Part shown: in pieces, positions 50,390 through 60,744 of the stretch
How positions within the stretch are numbered: the stretch's first letter is position 1
Layout of the letters: each line of letters begins with the position of its first letter
From: Yoonia litorea
GTDB lineage: Bacteria > Pseudomonadota > Alphaproteobacteria > Rhodobacterales > Rhodobacteraceae
Length of the DNA stretch: 64,000 bases
Direction: 5' to 3'
Assembly (NCBI RefSeq): GCF_900114675.1
Contig: NZ_FOZM01000001.1
Span: 1,736,001 to 1,800,000, forward strand
Position numbers and translations under genes: made by a program
Notes under the pieces: generated by a model
Databases searched by the model: none
Seen by the model: the letters and a program-made list of their open reading frames with translations, nothing else
What the model was told of the DNA's origin: nothing

Positions 50390-52180
50390 TTACTCTGCGG
50401 CAACGCCTTCGGTGAATTGTAGCCGCGCAAGGCGCGCGTAAAGTCCACCTTGTGCGACCAGAGCATCATGCGTGCCCTGAGCAACAATTTTGCCGTGTTC
50501 CAGAACAATGATCCGGTCGGCCTTCTTCACCGTGGCAAGACGGTGGGCGACAATCAAAGTCGTGCGGGTCTTTGCCAGATCTTCGACGGCGCGTTGTACG
50601 GCATATTCGCTTTCGGCATCCAGTGCGCTGGTTGCCTCATCCAAAAGCAGCACAGGCGCGTCACGCAGGATTGCCCGCGCAATCGCAATGCGCTGTTTTT
50701 GTCCGCCTGAAAGCATGACGCCTCGCTCACCGACATAGCTGTCGTAGCCGTCTGGCAATGCAATCAGGAACTCATGGGCCGCAGCAGCCTTTGCTGCCTC
50801 CTCGACCTCGGCGTCCGTGGCGTCTGGTCGACCGAACCGGATGTTTTCGCGTGCCGTATCGGCGAAAATCACAGGGTCCTGCGGGACGAGTGCGATGTGC
50901 TTGCGGAATGCAGGGCGCTCCAGATCACGCAGATCGACACCATCAAGTTTCACCGCACCGCCCTGCGGGTCATAGAACCGCTGGACCAACTGAATAATGG
51001 TTGTTTTGCCCGCGCCTGATGGTCCGACCAACGCAACTGTCTCGCCTGCCGTGATATGCAGATCGATACCATCAAGTGCCGAGATATCCGGGCGCGAGGG
51101 GTAATGGAAATGCAATCCTTCGAACGAAAGCTCGCCTTTCACCGGCGGTGATAATGTTTGGGGGTTCGCGGGGTCCAGCACCGAATCTTCCGCCGTTAGC
51201 AATTCGACAAGACGCTCCGTCGCGCCTGCGGCGCGTTGCAACTCGCCCCAGACCTCGGAAAGTGCAGCGACCGCACCGCCGACCATAATCGTGTAGATCA
51301 TGAACTGGACAAGACCACCTTCGGTGATTTCGCCCTGACTGACGTCTTCAGAGCCCATCTGCAGGAACAGAACGATGGCTGCAAAAACCATCATGATAAC
51401 AATTGCTGTCAAAGCCGCGCGGGTCAGAATGCGTCGTCTGGCCGAGCGGTAGCTTTGCTCGGTGACATCATCGAATTTCGCGCGGCTGAGTTCTTCGTGT
51501 GTGAAAGCCTGAACAGTTTGTGCTGAGAGCAATTGCTCTGAGGCATCACCGCTCGATTCAGCAATCAGGTCCTGATTTTCCTTCGAAAGGCTTCTGACCC
51601 GGCGTCCCAGCAGCAGGATCGGGAACAGGACCACAGGGATGGGCCAAAGCACCATCAGGCTCATTTTGACGGAGGTCGTCAGCATCAGGATGACGCCGCC
51701 AAAGAATATCAGGATGTTGCGCAGAGCAATCGAAGCGGAGCTGCCGATGACCGACAGGATCAATGTCGTGTCTGTCGTGATCCGGCTGAGCACCTCTCCG
51801 GTCATGATCCGTTCATAGAATGCCGGACTCATCGAGATCATACGATTGAATACCGCCTTGCGGATATCAGCAACGACACGTTCACCCAACCGTGTCACGA
51901 GATAGTATCGCGCGGCCGTCCCAAGCGCGAGAAGGATCGCGATAACCATCATGAGGTTGAAGTATTCGCTCATCTGGTCGCTGCTCAGACCAAAAGTGTC
52001 CACCACCAGCCGCGCCGCAATTGGCAGTGTCAGAGCGACGGTCGCCGTAAAGACCAGCGCAAAACCCGCTGCAAAAAGATTGGCCTTATACGGTTTGATG
52101 AACGGCCAAAGCGCACGCAGCGCGCCAACCTTATTGCCGACGGGGCGATCCTCGGGTCGGGTTTTCTGCGTATCCGCCAT
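50390..52180 (-). CDS. ABC transporter, fused permease and ATPase (MsbA/LmrA type)
   Basis: 596 residues: six-helix ABC transmembrane domain (N-terminal 330 residues) and an ATPase domain with Walker A ALVGPSGAGKTT, signature LSGGQKQRIAIARA and Walker B VLLLDEATSALD. Half-transporter, expected to homodimerise and export a lipid or drug. The N-terminal SPAFYERIMTGEVLSRITTDT segment is typical of the B1/MsbA type. The cargo cannot be told. Confidence 0.9.
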   Translation of the reverse strand: MADTQKTRPEDRPVGNKVGALRALWPFIKPYKANLFAAGFALVFTATVALTLPIAARLVVDTFGLSSDQMSEYFNLMMVIAILLALGTAARYYLVTRLGERVVADIRKAVFNRMISMSPAFYERIMTGEVLSRITTDTTLILSVIGSSASIALRNILIFFGGVILMLTTSVKMSLMVLWPIPVVLFPILLLGRRVRSLSKENQDLIAESSGDASEQLLSAQTVQAFTHEELSRAKFDDVTEQSYRSARRRILTRAALTAIVIMMVFAAIVLFLQMGSEDVSQGEITEGGLVQFMIYTIMVGGAVAALSEVWGELQRAAGATERLVELLTAEDSVLDPANPQTLSPPVKGELSFEGLHFHYPSRPDISALDGIDLHITAGETVALVGPSGAGKTTIIQLVQRFYDPQGGAVKLDGVDLRDLERPAFRKHIALVPQDPVIFADTARENIRFGRPDATDAEVEEAAKAAAAHEFLIALPDGYDSYVGERGVMLSGGQKQRIAIARAILRDAPVLLLDEATSALDAESEYAVQRAVEDLAKTRTTLIVAHRLATVKKADRIIVLEHGKIVAQGTHDALVAQGGLYARLARLQFTEGVAAE

Positions 52181-52275
52181 GCGTGGTCCTTAGTCGCTTT
52201 GGTTCGACATAAAACTGAACCGAGCGTTTCACAAGCAGTGCGTGTGCATCTGTCTTATTTGAAAATGTATGGGAT

Positions 52276-52349
52276 TGGAGCGGGCGACGGGAATCGAACC
52301 CGTATCTCTTGCTTGGAAGGCAAGGGTCTTACCATTACACAACGCCCGC
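52276..52349 (-). tRNA. tRNA-Gly (TCC anticodon)
   Basis: Minus-strand cloverleaf: acceptor GCGGGCG with its 3' partner, anticodon stem CTTGC/GCAAG around CTTCCAA (anticodon TCC), T-loop TTCGATT, discriminator T, encoded CCA. Located in the gap between the ABC transporter and the Mrp operon. The remainder of the gap up to 52678 shows no gene or clear promoter. Confidence 0.95.
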
Positions 52350-52678
52350 GCTCTGCGCTTCTGGTATGCCAGCGTTTGTGTAACGTCAAGCGGGTCACAA
52401 CGTCTGTTGCCCACTCTTATGCGACTTTCAGCCGCCCTTATCCAATAGATGATTGGGGCCAACATTCTGCCTTTCAGCGGCGGCGGAAGCGCCAATGGCA
52501 ACCACATCAATATCTGCCAGCAATTTGTTAGCGCAAACCTTTCTGACCCTTCGCAAATAGCTTTCAGATGTGGCCTTTTGGGGGCTTTGTGCTTTACAAG
52601 CAGAGCAATCGCAGGCCGGACGCCGGATTCGCCACCCGATGCCCTCTGACCTGTGCAAGTAGCTAGCCGGGGGATCGC

Positions 52679-55549
52679 GTGTCACTCTTCATTATTGTTG
52701 CCCTGCCGTTCTTTGGGGCGCTTTTGCCCGGCTTGATGAATCCCGCAGGCCGATCTGCGACCGCAGGTGTGACGTTCACCGTGACACTGAGCGCTTTTAT
52801 CGGTCTGCTCACAAACCTTCCGGCCATCATCGCAGGTGAGGTCGTCACGGCGCGGATCGATTGGATGCCGCTGCTGGGTCTCAACTTCACACTGATGCTT
52901 GACGGTCTTGGATTCTTTTTTGCCATGCTCATTCTTGGCATCGGCCTTTTGATTATTGCCTATGCCCGTCAGTACCTCAGCCGCGAAGACAACATGGGCG
53001 AATTCCTGACCTACCTGTTGCTCTTCCAAGGTGCGATGGTCGGGATCGTTCTGAGCGACAACATATTGCTTTTGTTGATTTTCTGGGAACTGACGTCGCT
53101 ATCGTCATTCCTGCTTATCGGATATTGGAAGCATCTTCCCGAGGGGCGACAGGGTGCGCGTATGGCGCTGACCGTCACGGGGATGGGCGGCCTTGCAATG
53201 ATCGGCGGGATGCTGATCCTTGGGAACATCGTTGGCAGCTATGACCTCAGCGTCATCTTGCAGAATCGCGAATTGATTCAGGCGGATCCGCTTTACCTTC
53301 CGGCACTGATCCTGATCCTGCTAGGATGCTTCACAAAATCAGCGCAGTTCCCATTCCATTTCTGGCTACCTCATGCCATGGCAGCGCCCACACCGGTGTC
53401 GGCCTACCTGCACTCCGCCACAATGGTAAAGGCCGGCATCTTTCTGATGGCGCGCATGTGGCCGGTTCTCTCAGGCACGCCGGAATGGTTTGTGATCGTG
53501 ACAACCGCTGGCCTGATCACGATGGTTCTGGGCGCCGTGATCGCTGTCTTCAAGCATGATCTGAAGGCTCTGCTCGCGTTCTCAACTGTCAGCCATCTGG
53601 GCTTGATCACGATGCTTTTGGGGACAGGCACCGCTTTTGGTGCCATGGCCGCCGTCTTTCACATCCTCAACCACGCAACATTCAAAGCTGCCCTCTTTAT
53701 GTCGGCAGGGATCGTCGACCACGAAGCGCATACCCGCGACATCCGACGGTTGGGCGGTTTGCGCAAACTGATGCCTGTAACCTTCGCAATCGTCACCTTG
53801 GCAGCACTATCGATGGCGGGCATTCCTTTCCTCAACGGCTTCCTTTCCAAGGAAATGATGCTTGAAGAAGCGACGCATACAGTGCTTTTCGATTTGCCAC
53901 TGCTTGTGCCTGTCCTTGCGACGATCGGATCGCTGTTTTCCGCCGCCTACTGCTTCCGCTTGATTAGCCACACCTTCCTTGGGCCGGTCCGCGACGACTA
54001 TCCGTCAAAGCCACATGATCCGAATGCTGCCATGTGGTTGCCGCCCGCGCTCCTGATTATCCCGGTGATCGTCATCGGTGTTGCGCCATTCCTTGTTGAG
54101 CCGTTTGTCCGTCTGGTCACCTACTCAGTGCTCGGTGGCGCGGCCGAGATGCCATATGCGCATCTGAAAATCTGGCACGGCTTTGGGCCGGCACTCTATA
54201 TGTCGATGATTGCTGTGGTCGGTGGGCTGTTGGTACTGGCGCTCTTCAGACCGGCTTTGACTCTTTGGGACGCCACCCCGCGCCCGGAAGCGAAAACGAT
54301 TTTCGAAGCGCTGATCGCCGCTGTTGTTGATCTGGCGCGAATGCTGACCCTCCCCCTGCACAATGGCGCATTCTCTCGCTATGCCGCTATCGCAACAATC
54401 TGGATTGTCGGTGCGGGTTATTTTGCCTGGCGCACAGGTACGGCAAGCCTTGCAGACTATCCCAACCAGACGACAGATCCCGTTCTGATTTCCGGTTGGG
54501 CGATGTTGGTTGCAGCGACGCTGGGTATGGTTTTCCTCCATCGCAACCGCTTCTTGTCGCTGATCCTCATGGGGATCGTCGGGCTGATGGTTTCCGTCGG
54601 CTTTGTCTTCCTGAGTGCGCCTGACCTTGCCATGACGCAGTTCACCGTCGAGGCAGTGACGATCATCCTGATGTTGCTTGCCCTGAACTTCCTGCCCGAG
54701 CGCACACCTGTCGAAAGCACGGTGCTGCGCCGGATGCGGGACACGGTTGTTGCAATCGCGGGTGGCTTGGCCGCCTTTGGCATGGCCTACTATTTCATGC
54801 TCCGCGATCCGGTCGCGCCGACCATTTCCGACTTCCACCTAGCAAACTCCTACAAGGGTGGCGGCGGGACAAACGTCGTCAATGTCATCCTGGTTGACTT
54901 CCGTGGTTTCGACACCTTCGGCGAGATTATCGTACTCAGCATCGCAGCACTTCTGATTTATGCACTGACAGAGGCACTTTTGGGCGGACCGATCCGGGCG
55001 CGCCTGCTCAACCGCAAACCACAGCGCCCGCAGGCCGGTGGTGTGCACCCGATGATGATGGTGGTGCTGACGCGAGGTATGATGCCAGTCGCATTGATGG
55101 TTGGTTTCTACATCTTCCTTGCCGGTCACAATGAGCCTGGCGGCGGCTTTATTGCGGGTCTCATCGTCTCAATCGCGGTCGTGATGCAGTATATGGCCAG
55201 CGGCTTTGCCTGGGCGTCCGATCGCCTGAGGTATCCTTACCATGGCGTAATCGGCGCAGGCGTTCTGGTCGCCGGTCTGACGGGGATCGGATCATGGTTC
55301 GTGAGCAAACCCTTCCTGACATCTGATTTCACCTACGTGCGCATTCCGCCTTTCAACGAGTTTGAATTGGCGACAGCGGCCTTGTTTGACGTCGGCGTGT
55401 TCTTGTCGGTTGTCGGTGCGGTGATGCTGTCGCTTGAAAGCTTCTCTCGCTTGGCACGGCGCAAGGACTCACCTGAGAGCGATTACGCGATGGATATCGA
55501 CCCATCTCGGCATGATCCGGAACCGCAATCAGCACAGGAGGGCGTGTAA
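52679..55549 (+). CDS. mrpA: Mrp Na+/H+ antiporter, fused subunits A and B
   Basis: 956 residues. The first about 700 residues match MrpA, a relative of NADH dehydrogenase subunit ND5: LIFWELTSLSSFLLIGYWK, CFTKSAQFPFHFWLPHAMAAPTPVSAYLHSATMVKAG and many membrane helices. The C-terminal part (about 700-940), with GFYIFLAGHNEPGGGFIAGLIVS, is MrpB. A/B fusion is common in alphaproteobacteria. The complex exports Na+ (or K+) in exchange for H+ and helps in salt and alkali tolerance. GTG start at 52679 is preceded by a G-rich run. Confidence 0.93.
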   Translation: MSLFIIVALPFFGALLPGLMNPAGRSATAGVTFTVTLSAFIGLLTNLPAIIAGEVVTARIDWMPLLGLNFTLMLDGLGFFFAMLILGIGLLIIAYARQYLSREDNMGEFLTYLLLFQGAMVGIVLSDNILLLLIFWELTSLSSFLLIGYWKHLPEGRQGARMALTVTGMGGLAMIGGMLILGNIVGSYDLSVILQNRELIQADPLYLPALILILLGCFTKSAQFPFHFWLPHAMAAPTPVSAYLHSATMVKAGIFLMARMWPVLSGTPEWFVIVTTAGLITMVLGAVIAVFKHDLKALLAFSTVSHLGLITMLLGTGTAFGAMAAVFHILNHATFKAALFMSAGIVDHEAHTRDIRRLGGLRKLMPVTFAIVTLAALSMAGIPFLNGFLSKEMMLEEATHTVLFDLPLLVPVLATIGSLFSAAYCFRLISHTFLGPVRDDYPSKPHDPNAAMWLPPALLIIPVIVIGVAPFLVEPFVRLVTYSVLGGAAEMPYAHLKIWHGFGPALYMSMIAVVGGLLVLALFRPALTLWDATPRPEAKTIFEALIAAVVDLARMLTLPLHNGAFSRYAAIATIWIVGAGYFAWRTGTASLADYPNQTTDPVLISGWAMLVAATLGMVFLHRNRFLSLILMGIVGLMVSVGFVFLSAPDLAMTQFTVEAVTIILMLLALNFLPERTPVESTVLRRMRDTVVAIAGGLAAFGMAYYFMLRDPVAPTISDFHLANSYKGGGGTNVVNVILVDFRGFDTFGEIIVLSIAALLIYALTEALLGGPIRARLLNRKPQRPQAGGVHPMMMVVLTRGMMPVALMVGFYIFLAGHNEPGGGFIAGLIVSIAVVMQYMASGFAWASDRLRYPYHGVIGAGVLVAGLTGIGSWFVSKPFLTSDFTYVRIPPFNEFELATAALFDVGVFLSVVGAVMLSLESFSRLARRKDSPESDYAMDIDPSRHDPEPQSAQEGV

Positions 55550-55550
55550 G

Positions 55551-55910
55551 ATGGAATTCTTGATTGCCTCTGCCATCGGTGTGCTGACAGCCGCAGGTAT
55601 CTACTTGCTGCTGCGACTGCGGACCTTTCCTGTCATTTTGGGAATCTCATTGCTGACCTATGCAGTGAACGTCTTTCTCTTTACGACGGGCCGCGTTGTG
55701 ATCGGCGCACCGCCTGTCTTGCGAGACGATATCGACTTTTACACCGATCCCTTGCCGCAAGCACTTGTCCTCACTGCAATCGTGATCTCGTTCGGGATGA
55801 CGGCGGTTGTCGTCATGATCGGGCTTGGCGCATTCCTCGGCTCTGACGATGACCACGTGGATGATCAGGTTACGCCCTCAAATGACGGTGAGAAGGAGGG
55901 CGCGAAATGA
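55551..55910 (+). CDS. mrpC: Mrp antiporter subunit C
   Basis: 119 residues from ATG 55551, two bases after the MrpAB stop. A small membrane subunit homologous to NuoK: IASAIGVLTAAGIYLLLRLRTFPVI and the ALVLTAIVISFGMTAVVVMI segment. Its C-terminal tail is acidic. Overlaps mrpD by ATGA. Confidence 0.93.
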   Translation: MEFLIASAIGVLTAAGIYLLLRLRTFPVILGISLLTYAVNVFLFTTGRVVIGAPPVLRDDIDFYTDPLPQALVLTAIVISFGMTAVVVMIGLGAFLGSDDDHVDDQVTPSNDGEKEGAK

Positions 55911-57466
55911 CCCATTGGCTGATCGCTCCTATCCTGTTGCCCGCAATGATGGCACCTTTCATCGTTCTGGCGGCGCGCTACCACATCGGGATCCAGCGCG
56001 TTTTCTCGATTGCTGGCGTCCTGACGCTGGTGCTGCTGTCGGCGGGCCTCGCTTGGGCTACCTCTGACGGAACAATTCTGTTGTATCAGCTTGGCGATTG
56101 GGCCGCGCCATTCGGGATCGTCCTTGTCGGAGACAGGCTCTCGACGCTGATGATCCTGCTGACGTCTGTCCTGGCCCTCTTTGTCTTGGTCTATGCGATC
56201 AGCGCCCGCTGGGACGAGCGTGGGCGACATTTCCATGCCCTGTTCCAGTTTCAATTGATGGGGATACTCGGGGCATTTCTGACCGGCGACCTCTTCAATC
56301 TCTTTGTTTTCTTCGAGGTCCTGTTGATTGCCTCATACGGGTTAATGATCCACTCAGGTGGTACGCAGCGACTGCGGGCTGGCGTGCAGTATGTGCTGTT
56401 CAATCTGATCGGCTCGACACTGTTTCTCTTCGCACTCGGGGCGCTCTACGCAGAGACGGGCACCCTCAATATGGCTGATCTGGCCGAACGCGTGACATTG
56501 ATTGGCCCAGACGAGACGGCTGGCATCCGTATCGCGGCAGTTCTGCTCTTGCTGGTTTTTGCCATCAAGGCTGCACTGGTGCCATTGCATTTCTGGCTCC
56601 CGTCCAGCTATGCCGAGGCCCCTGCCCCCGTTGCCGCGCTTTTTGCAATCATGACCAAGGTCGGGGCTTATGCGATCATCCGGGTTTACACGATGATCTT
56701 CCCCACCGATCTGGAGGCCACTTCCGGTCTGCATGATGTGTGGTTGCTTCCGGTTGCTTTGTTGACCCTCATTGTTGGGACCGTCGGCGTATTGGCAGCA
56801 AAACAGTTTGATCGGCTCATCACCTTTGCGATCATTGGATCAATGGGGATGGTTGTCGTCGCCGTGGGCCTGTTCAGCCAAGAAGGCATTGCAGCAGCAC
56901 TCTACTACATCGTTCATTCGACACTGGCTGCCGCCGCGCTCTTTTTGATTGTTGATCTTGTCAGAGCCAGCCGCAGCGATCTCGCTCTTGAGGCTCGACC
57001 ACCCATCAACGGCGCGATTCCGATCGCCGGGCTGTTCTTTCTGGCCGCGATTGCGATGGCAGGACTACCGCCACTGTCAGGCTTCTTGGGTAAGTTGCTT
57101 GTGCTGCAAGCGGCTTTCCCCACGCAATCCATGATCTGGGTCTGGGCTATCGTGCTGGTGACAAGCCTGATCAGTGTCGTTGGCTTTGCGCGCGCTGGCA
57201 GCACGATCTTCTGGAAGGCAAAGGCAATTCCTCTGCCTCCCGCTGATCCTGACGTACCAACACAAGCGACCGAACCTGCCACGATGTCCTATGTCGCAGT
57301 TGGCAGCCTTGTTGTCCTGCTTGCGCTGCACACAGTTCTGGCGGGTCCGATCCACGGATACACGACACAGATCGCGGCACAGCTGTTCAACCCTGCCCCC
57401 TACATCACCACCGTGCTGGAAACGCCGGGCAAGCTCAGCGATGGCGCCAAAGAGGAGGATCACTAG
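55907..57466 (+). CDS. mrpD: Mrp antiporter subunit D
   Basis: 519 residues, ND2/ND4-like with about 14 hydrophobic segments: TGDLFNLFVFFEVLLIASYGLM with the conserved Glu, and AALVPLHFWLPSSYAEAPAPVAALFA with the conserved Lys-helix motif. Together with MrpA it forms the ion path. One base before the mrpE start. Confidence 0.95.
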   Translation: MTHWLIAPILLPAMMAPFIVLAARYHIGIQRVFSIAGVLTLVLLSAGLAWATSDGTILLYQLGDWAAPFGIVLVGDRLSTLMILLTSVLALFVLVYAISARWDERGRHFHALFQFQLMGILGAFLTGDLFNLFVFFEVLLIASYGLMIHSGGTQRLRAGVQYVLFNLIGSTLFLFALGALYAETGTLNMADLAERVTLIGPDETAGIRIAAVLLLLVFAIKAALVPLHFWLPSSYAEAPAPVAALFAIMTKVGAYAIIRVYTMIFPTDLEATSGLHDVWLLPVALLTLIVGTVGVLAAKQFDRLITFAIIGSMGMVVVAVGLFSQEGIAAALYYIVHSTLAAAALFLIVDLVRASRSDLALEARPPINGAIPIAGLFFLAAIAMAGLPPLSGFLGKLLVLQAAFPTQSMIWVWAIVLVTSLISVVGFARAGSTIFWKAKAIPLPPADPDVPTQATEPATMSYVAVGSLVVLLALHTVLAGPIHGYTTQIAAQLFNPAPYITTVLETPGKLSDGAKEEDH

Positions 57467-57967
57467 ATGAAACGTGCATTCTACTGGCTGATCCCCCACC
57501 CGCTATTGACGCTGATCCTGACAATCACCTGGGTGCTGCTGCAAAACGAGCTTTCTGCCGGAATGCTGGTTTTTGGTTTCATTCTTGGCATCTTGATCCC
57601 GTGGATGACCTCCGTCTGGTGGCCCGATACACCCAAAAGCTTCCATCCTTTGCGGATGGTTAGCTACAGTTTCGTGGTGATCTGGGACATCATCGTCGCC
57701 AACATTGAGGTCGCTTGGATCGTGCTGACGGTTCCGGCCAACAAGCTCAAACCAGCTTGGATTGTCGTGCCTTTGCGCCTGCGCCAGCCAGAAGCGATTA
57801 CGATGCTGGCTGGCACCATCACGCTGACGCCGGGAACAGTGTCAGCAGACCTGTCAGATCAGGGACGATGCCTGCTCGTGCATGTGCTGCATACAGAAGA
57901 CCCGGACAGCATCCGTGATGATATCATCAATCGCTACGAAGCGCGGTTACTGGAGATTTTCGCATGA
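57467..57967 (+). CDS. mrpE: Mrp antiporter subunit E
   Basis: 166 residues. MrpE family: N-terminal membrane helices and the segment TITLTPGTVSADLSDQGRCLLVHVL typical of the subunit. Directly abuts mrpD and overlaps mrpF. Confidence 0.92.
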   Translation: MKRAFYWLIPHPLLTLILTITWVLLQNELSAGMLVFGFILGILIPWMTSVWWPDTPKSFHPLRMVSYSFVVIWDIIVANIEVAWIVLTVPANKLKPAWIVVPLRLRQPEAITMLAGTITLTPGTVSADLSDQGRCLLVHVLHTEDPDSIRDDIINRYEARLLEIFA

Positions 57968-58251
57968 TCCTGGCCACTCAATTCCTCAACATCGCGATTG
58001 CGATCACCTTTCTGTCTTTGGCGATCGGACAGATCATGTCGATGGTGCGCCTTGTGCTTGGGCCCACCTCGGGTGATCGCGTGCTGGCGTTGGATACAAT
58101 GGTGATTAACGCCCTTGGGCTGATCATCACCCTCGGTATCTATAAGGGCGTTCAGATTTACTTCGAAGTCGCACTACTTATTGCGATGCTGGGCTTTGTG
58201 TCCACGGTCGCTTTGGCGCGCTTTATCTTGAGAGGAGACGTAATCGAATGA
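57964..58251 (+). CDS. mrpF: Mrp antiporter subunit F
   Basis: 95 residues with three membrane helices and the conserved GPTSGDRVLALDTMVINALG segment of MrpF. ATGA overlaps on both sides. Confidence 0.93.
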   Translation: MILATQFLNIAIAITFLSLAIGQIMSMVRLVLGPTSGDRVLALDTMVINALGLIITLGIYKGVQIYFEVALLIAMLGFVSTVALARFILRGDVIE

Positions 58252-58628
58252 CCCCTCAGATTATCGGCACCTATATTGCTTCGCTTTCGCTGATCATCGG
58301 ATCAGGCTTCGTGCTGGTTGGCGCGATTGGACTGTTGAAGTTCAACGACCCCATGACGCGTCTTCACGCACCGACGAAGGTAGGAACCTTGGGGATCGGG
58401 ATGCTGCTCGTCGCCTCGGTTATTCATTCGTTCGATATCGGGCGACCATCAATCCACGAGTTTCTGATTATGGCCTTTCTCTTTGTCACGGCGCCAATCT
58501 CGGCAAACTTTATTGCCAAGGTGAACATCCACCGCCGCGCTTGTGAAACGCCGCCTGATCCATCGCACGATACGACCTGGTCGACCCTGAGTGACGATCT
58601 GGACGAACAGGCAGTCGAGACAAAATAA
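58248..58628 (+). CDS. mrpG: Mrp antiporter subunit G
   Basis: 126 residues, three membrane helices, with FNDPMTRLHAPTKVGTLGIG characteristic of MrpG. Last subunit of the operon; a terminator follows. Confidence 0.93.
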   Translation: MTPQIIGTYIASLSLIIGSGFVLVGAIGLLKFNDPMTRLHAPTKVGTLGIGMLLVASVIHSFDIGRPSIHEFLIMAFLFVTAPISANFIAKVNIHRRACETPPDPSHDTTWSTLSDDLDEQAVETK

Positions 58629-58630
58629 AA

Positions 58631-58664
58631 AACGCGCCGCAGAAAACTACGGCGCGTTCTTCTT
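58631..58664 (+). terminator. Bidirectional terminator between mrpG and the 5'-nucleotidase gene
   Basis: Stem AACGCGCCG (58631-58639) and CGGCGCGTT (58650-58658) with a 10-base loop, followed by CTTCTTCTC on the plus strand and preceded by AAAATAAAA, which gives a T-rich tail for the minus-strand transcript. It serves both convergent genes. Confidence 0.8.
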
Positions 58665-58682
58665 CTCAATAAACCTCTCGGC

Positions 58683-60245
58683 TTATTTCATTGTGATGCG
58701 GCCATCTGTGTATGGCTGGTAAGGCGCATTTTCAGCCAGATACTCTGCTGTCACATCAGCAAGGTCCGGTCCGAAGTCATAAGCGTTATTGGCATCTTCA
58801 AACATCGAATAACCGTCGCCGCCGTTGCGCACATAGTTGTTGGAGACAACACCATATGTGGCTGCAAGGTTGATGGCTTCGCCACCCACCATGACGTCAG
58901 AGATCCGCGAACCTGCCGGTGCTGAAGCGTCCACCGTAAAGGACATCCCCGCAACCTGAGGGAAGCGGCCTGCGCCTTCTTCGATCTGGCCGACACCGTT
59001 TTCAAGTGCTGCGACGATATCGCCACCGGTCACTTCAAACGTGGACAGCGTGTTCTGGAAAGGCAGAACGGTCAGGACTTCGCCCATTGTGATCTCTCCA
59101 GCGTCGATAGAAGCCCGCAGACCACCGCCGTTCTGGATTGCAATCTGGATGCCCTGATCAGCCACGCGTGCCAGCATCGCGTCTGCAACAAGGTTCCCCA
59201 TCGGGCATTCCATCGCGCGGCAAACAGAGCGGTCGCCCTCGATCGCTTCGGCAGCATCAGCCACAACACGTGTCTTCATCTCTTCGATTGGACCGGCAAG
59301 CTCGGCAACACGTGCAACGGCTGCTTCATCTTCCGCGACGGACGCATCCAGCAGGATCGTGTCGCCGGTTGCAGACGTCACGTTGCCTGCGTCATCAAAC
59401 TCAAGCGTCAGGTGACCGATATACTTGGAGTAGGCATAAGCCTGCACGACCGGCACACCGTCGACCATTGTCGGATAGGCCATCGCCCCTTCCTCGGTGT
59501 TCGAGAAAAGCGTGTGAGAGTGACCGCCAACGACCGCATCAACGCCATCGACAGCTTCGGCGATTGCCATGTCTTTCGTCATACCGACGTGGGTCAGCGC
59601 GATGATCTTATCGACGCCCTGTTCCTGCAAAGCGGCGACATCAGCCTGCAGGCTTTCAATCTCGTTAGTGAAGATCACAGCGTCGGATGGGCTCGACGTC
59701 TCTTGTGTGTCCACTGCCAGCGCCGAAATAATGCCGATCCGCTGGCCGCCAACTTCCAGAACGACATGGTTCTCGACCTGACCGGCCAAGACGTTCGAGC
59801 TCGAGACATCAATGTTGCCAGAAATCACAGGGAAGGAGACGTTATCGGTCAGCTTGCGCAAACCTTCGTCACCGTCGTCGAATTCATGGTTGCCGACCGC
59901 CATGACATCGTAGCCGATCTGTTCCATGAATTCAGCTTCGACGTCACCTTTGTAGGTCGTGTACATCAAGCTGCCCTGATACTGGTCGCCCGCATCAAGC
60001 AGGATGACGTTTTCTCCGGCGAGTTCTTCACGCAGTTCGTTGATCTTGGTGATGACACGGGCAATGCCGCCGAAGCATTTTCCTTCGGCATTATCTTCGG
60101 CGCTACAGGTCGAATCGAAGCGGTTGATTGGCTCGATCCGGCTGTGCAGGTCATTGGTGTGGATAATGTGCAGCGTGTAATCGGCGGAAGCCGCGCTGGC
60201 CATCAGCGCAACGCCGCAGGTGGTTGTAAGAATTCTTGTTAGCAT
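58683..60245 (-). CDS. Secreted 5'-nucleotidase / metallophosphatase (UshA family)
   Basis: 520 residues from the ATG at 60245, chosen because a Sec signal peptide starts there (MLTRILTTTCGVALMASAASA). N-terminal metallophosphatase domain: HIIHTNDLHSRIEP, LLDAGDQYQG, VGNHEFDDG and VVGGHSHTLF; C-terminal nucleotide-binding domain with AIQNGGGLRASIDAGEIT and NNYVRNGGDGYSMF. Periplasmic release of phosphate and nucleosides from nucleotides is the expected role. Cys residues near 40-55 could form a disulphide. Confidence 0.92.
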   Translation of the reverse strand: MLTRILTTTCGVALMASAASADYTLHIIHTNDLHSRIEPINRFDSTCSAEDNAEGKCFGGIARVITKINELREELAGENVILLDAGDQYQGSLMYTTYKGDVEAEFMEQIGYDVMAVGNHEFDDGDEGLRKLTDNVSFPVISGNIDVSSSNVLAGQVENHVVLEVGGQRIGIISALAVDTQETSSPSDAVIFTNEIESLQADVAALQEQGVDKIIALTHVGMTKDMAIAEAVDGVDAVVGGHSHTLFSNTEEGAMAYPTMVDGVPVVQAYAYSKYIGHLTLEFDDAGNVTSATGDTILLDASVAEDEAAVARVAELAGPIEEMKTRVVADAAEAIEGDRSVCRAMECPMGNLVADAMLARVADQGIQIAIQNGGGLRASIDAGEITMGEVLTVLPFQNTLSTFEVTGGDIVAALENGVGQIEEGAGRFPQVAGMSFTVDASAPAGSRISDVMVGGEAINLAATYGVVSNNYVRNGGDGYSMFEDANNAYDFGPDLADVTAEYLAENAPYQPYTDGRITMK

Positions 60246-60411
60246 TTGGATTTGATCCCCCAGTGTTGGAATACCAGCAGCTTGTCGAGGGCCAGAAAGA
60301 GAGTCAAATCCAATCCGCTTTGCCCCGACGTCACTCCCCCTGCCCGATGAGAAATTGGGCGAATGACAGCCGATACTTGACGATCCAAACGACACGCGCC
60401 ATGACGCGGCC

Positions 60412-60744
60412 ATGCTGATTTACAAGATATTCCGAGCTGACGAATGGGCGCATCTGCAGGCTGAGGGCGAAACCGCAGGCGCCCCGATCGATCTGGCTGA
60501 TGGATACATTCATTTTTCGACAGCCGAAACCGTGCGCGAGACCGCAGAAAAATATTTTGCCGGCGTCGATGGTCTCATGCTGATCGCAGTCGAAGCCGAC
60601 AATCTGGCACCTTTGAAATGGGAACCCGCCCGTGAAGGTGTCCTGTTTCCGCATCTCTATCGCAAGATGACCATCGCAGATGTCGTTTGGTCTGAGGCCC
60701 TGCCGCTGACGGATGGCAAACACCAGTTTCCGGGGCTTGCATGA
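60412..60744 (+). CDS. DUF952 family protein
   Basis: 110 residues, a compact DUF952 domain: [34 protein letters not shown] and [17 protein letters not shown]. Function is unknown; the fold resembles ADP-ribosyl-related enzymes in some classifications, which I cannot confirm here. It overlaps pyrD by four bases, a common pairing in Rhodobacterales. Confidence 0.88.
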   Translation: MLIYKIFRADEWAHLQAEGETAGAPIDLADGYIHFSTAETVRETAEKYFAGVDGLMLIAVEADNLAPLKWEPAREGVLFPHLYRKMTIADVVWSEALPLTDGKHQFPGLA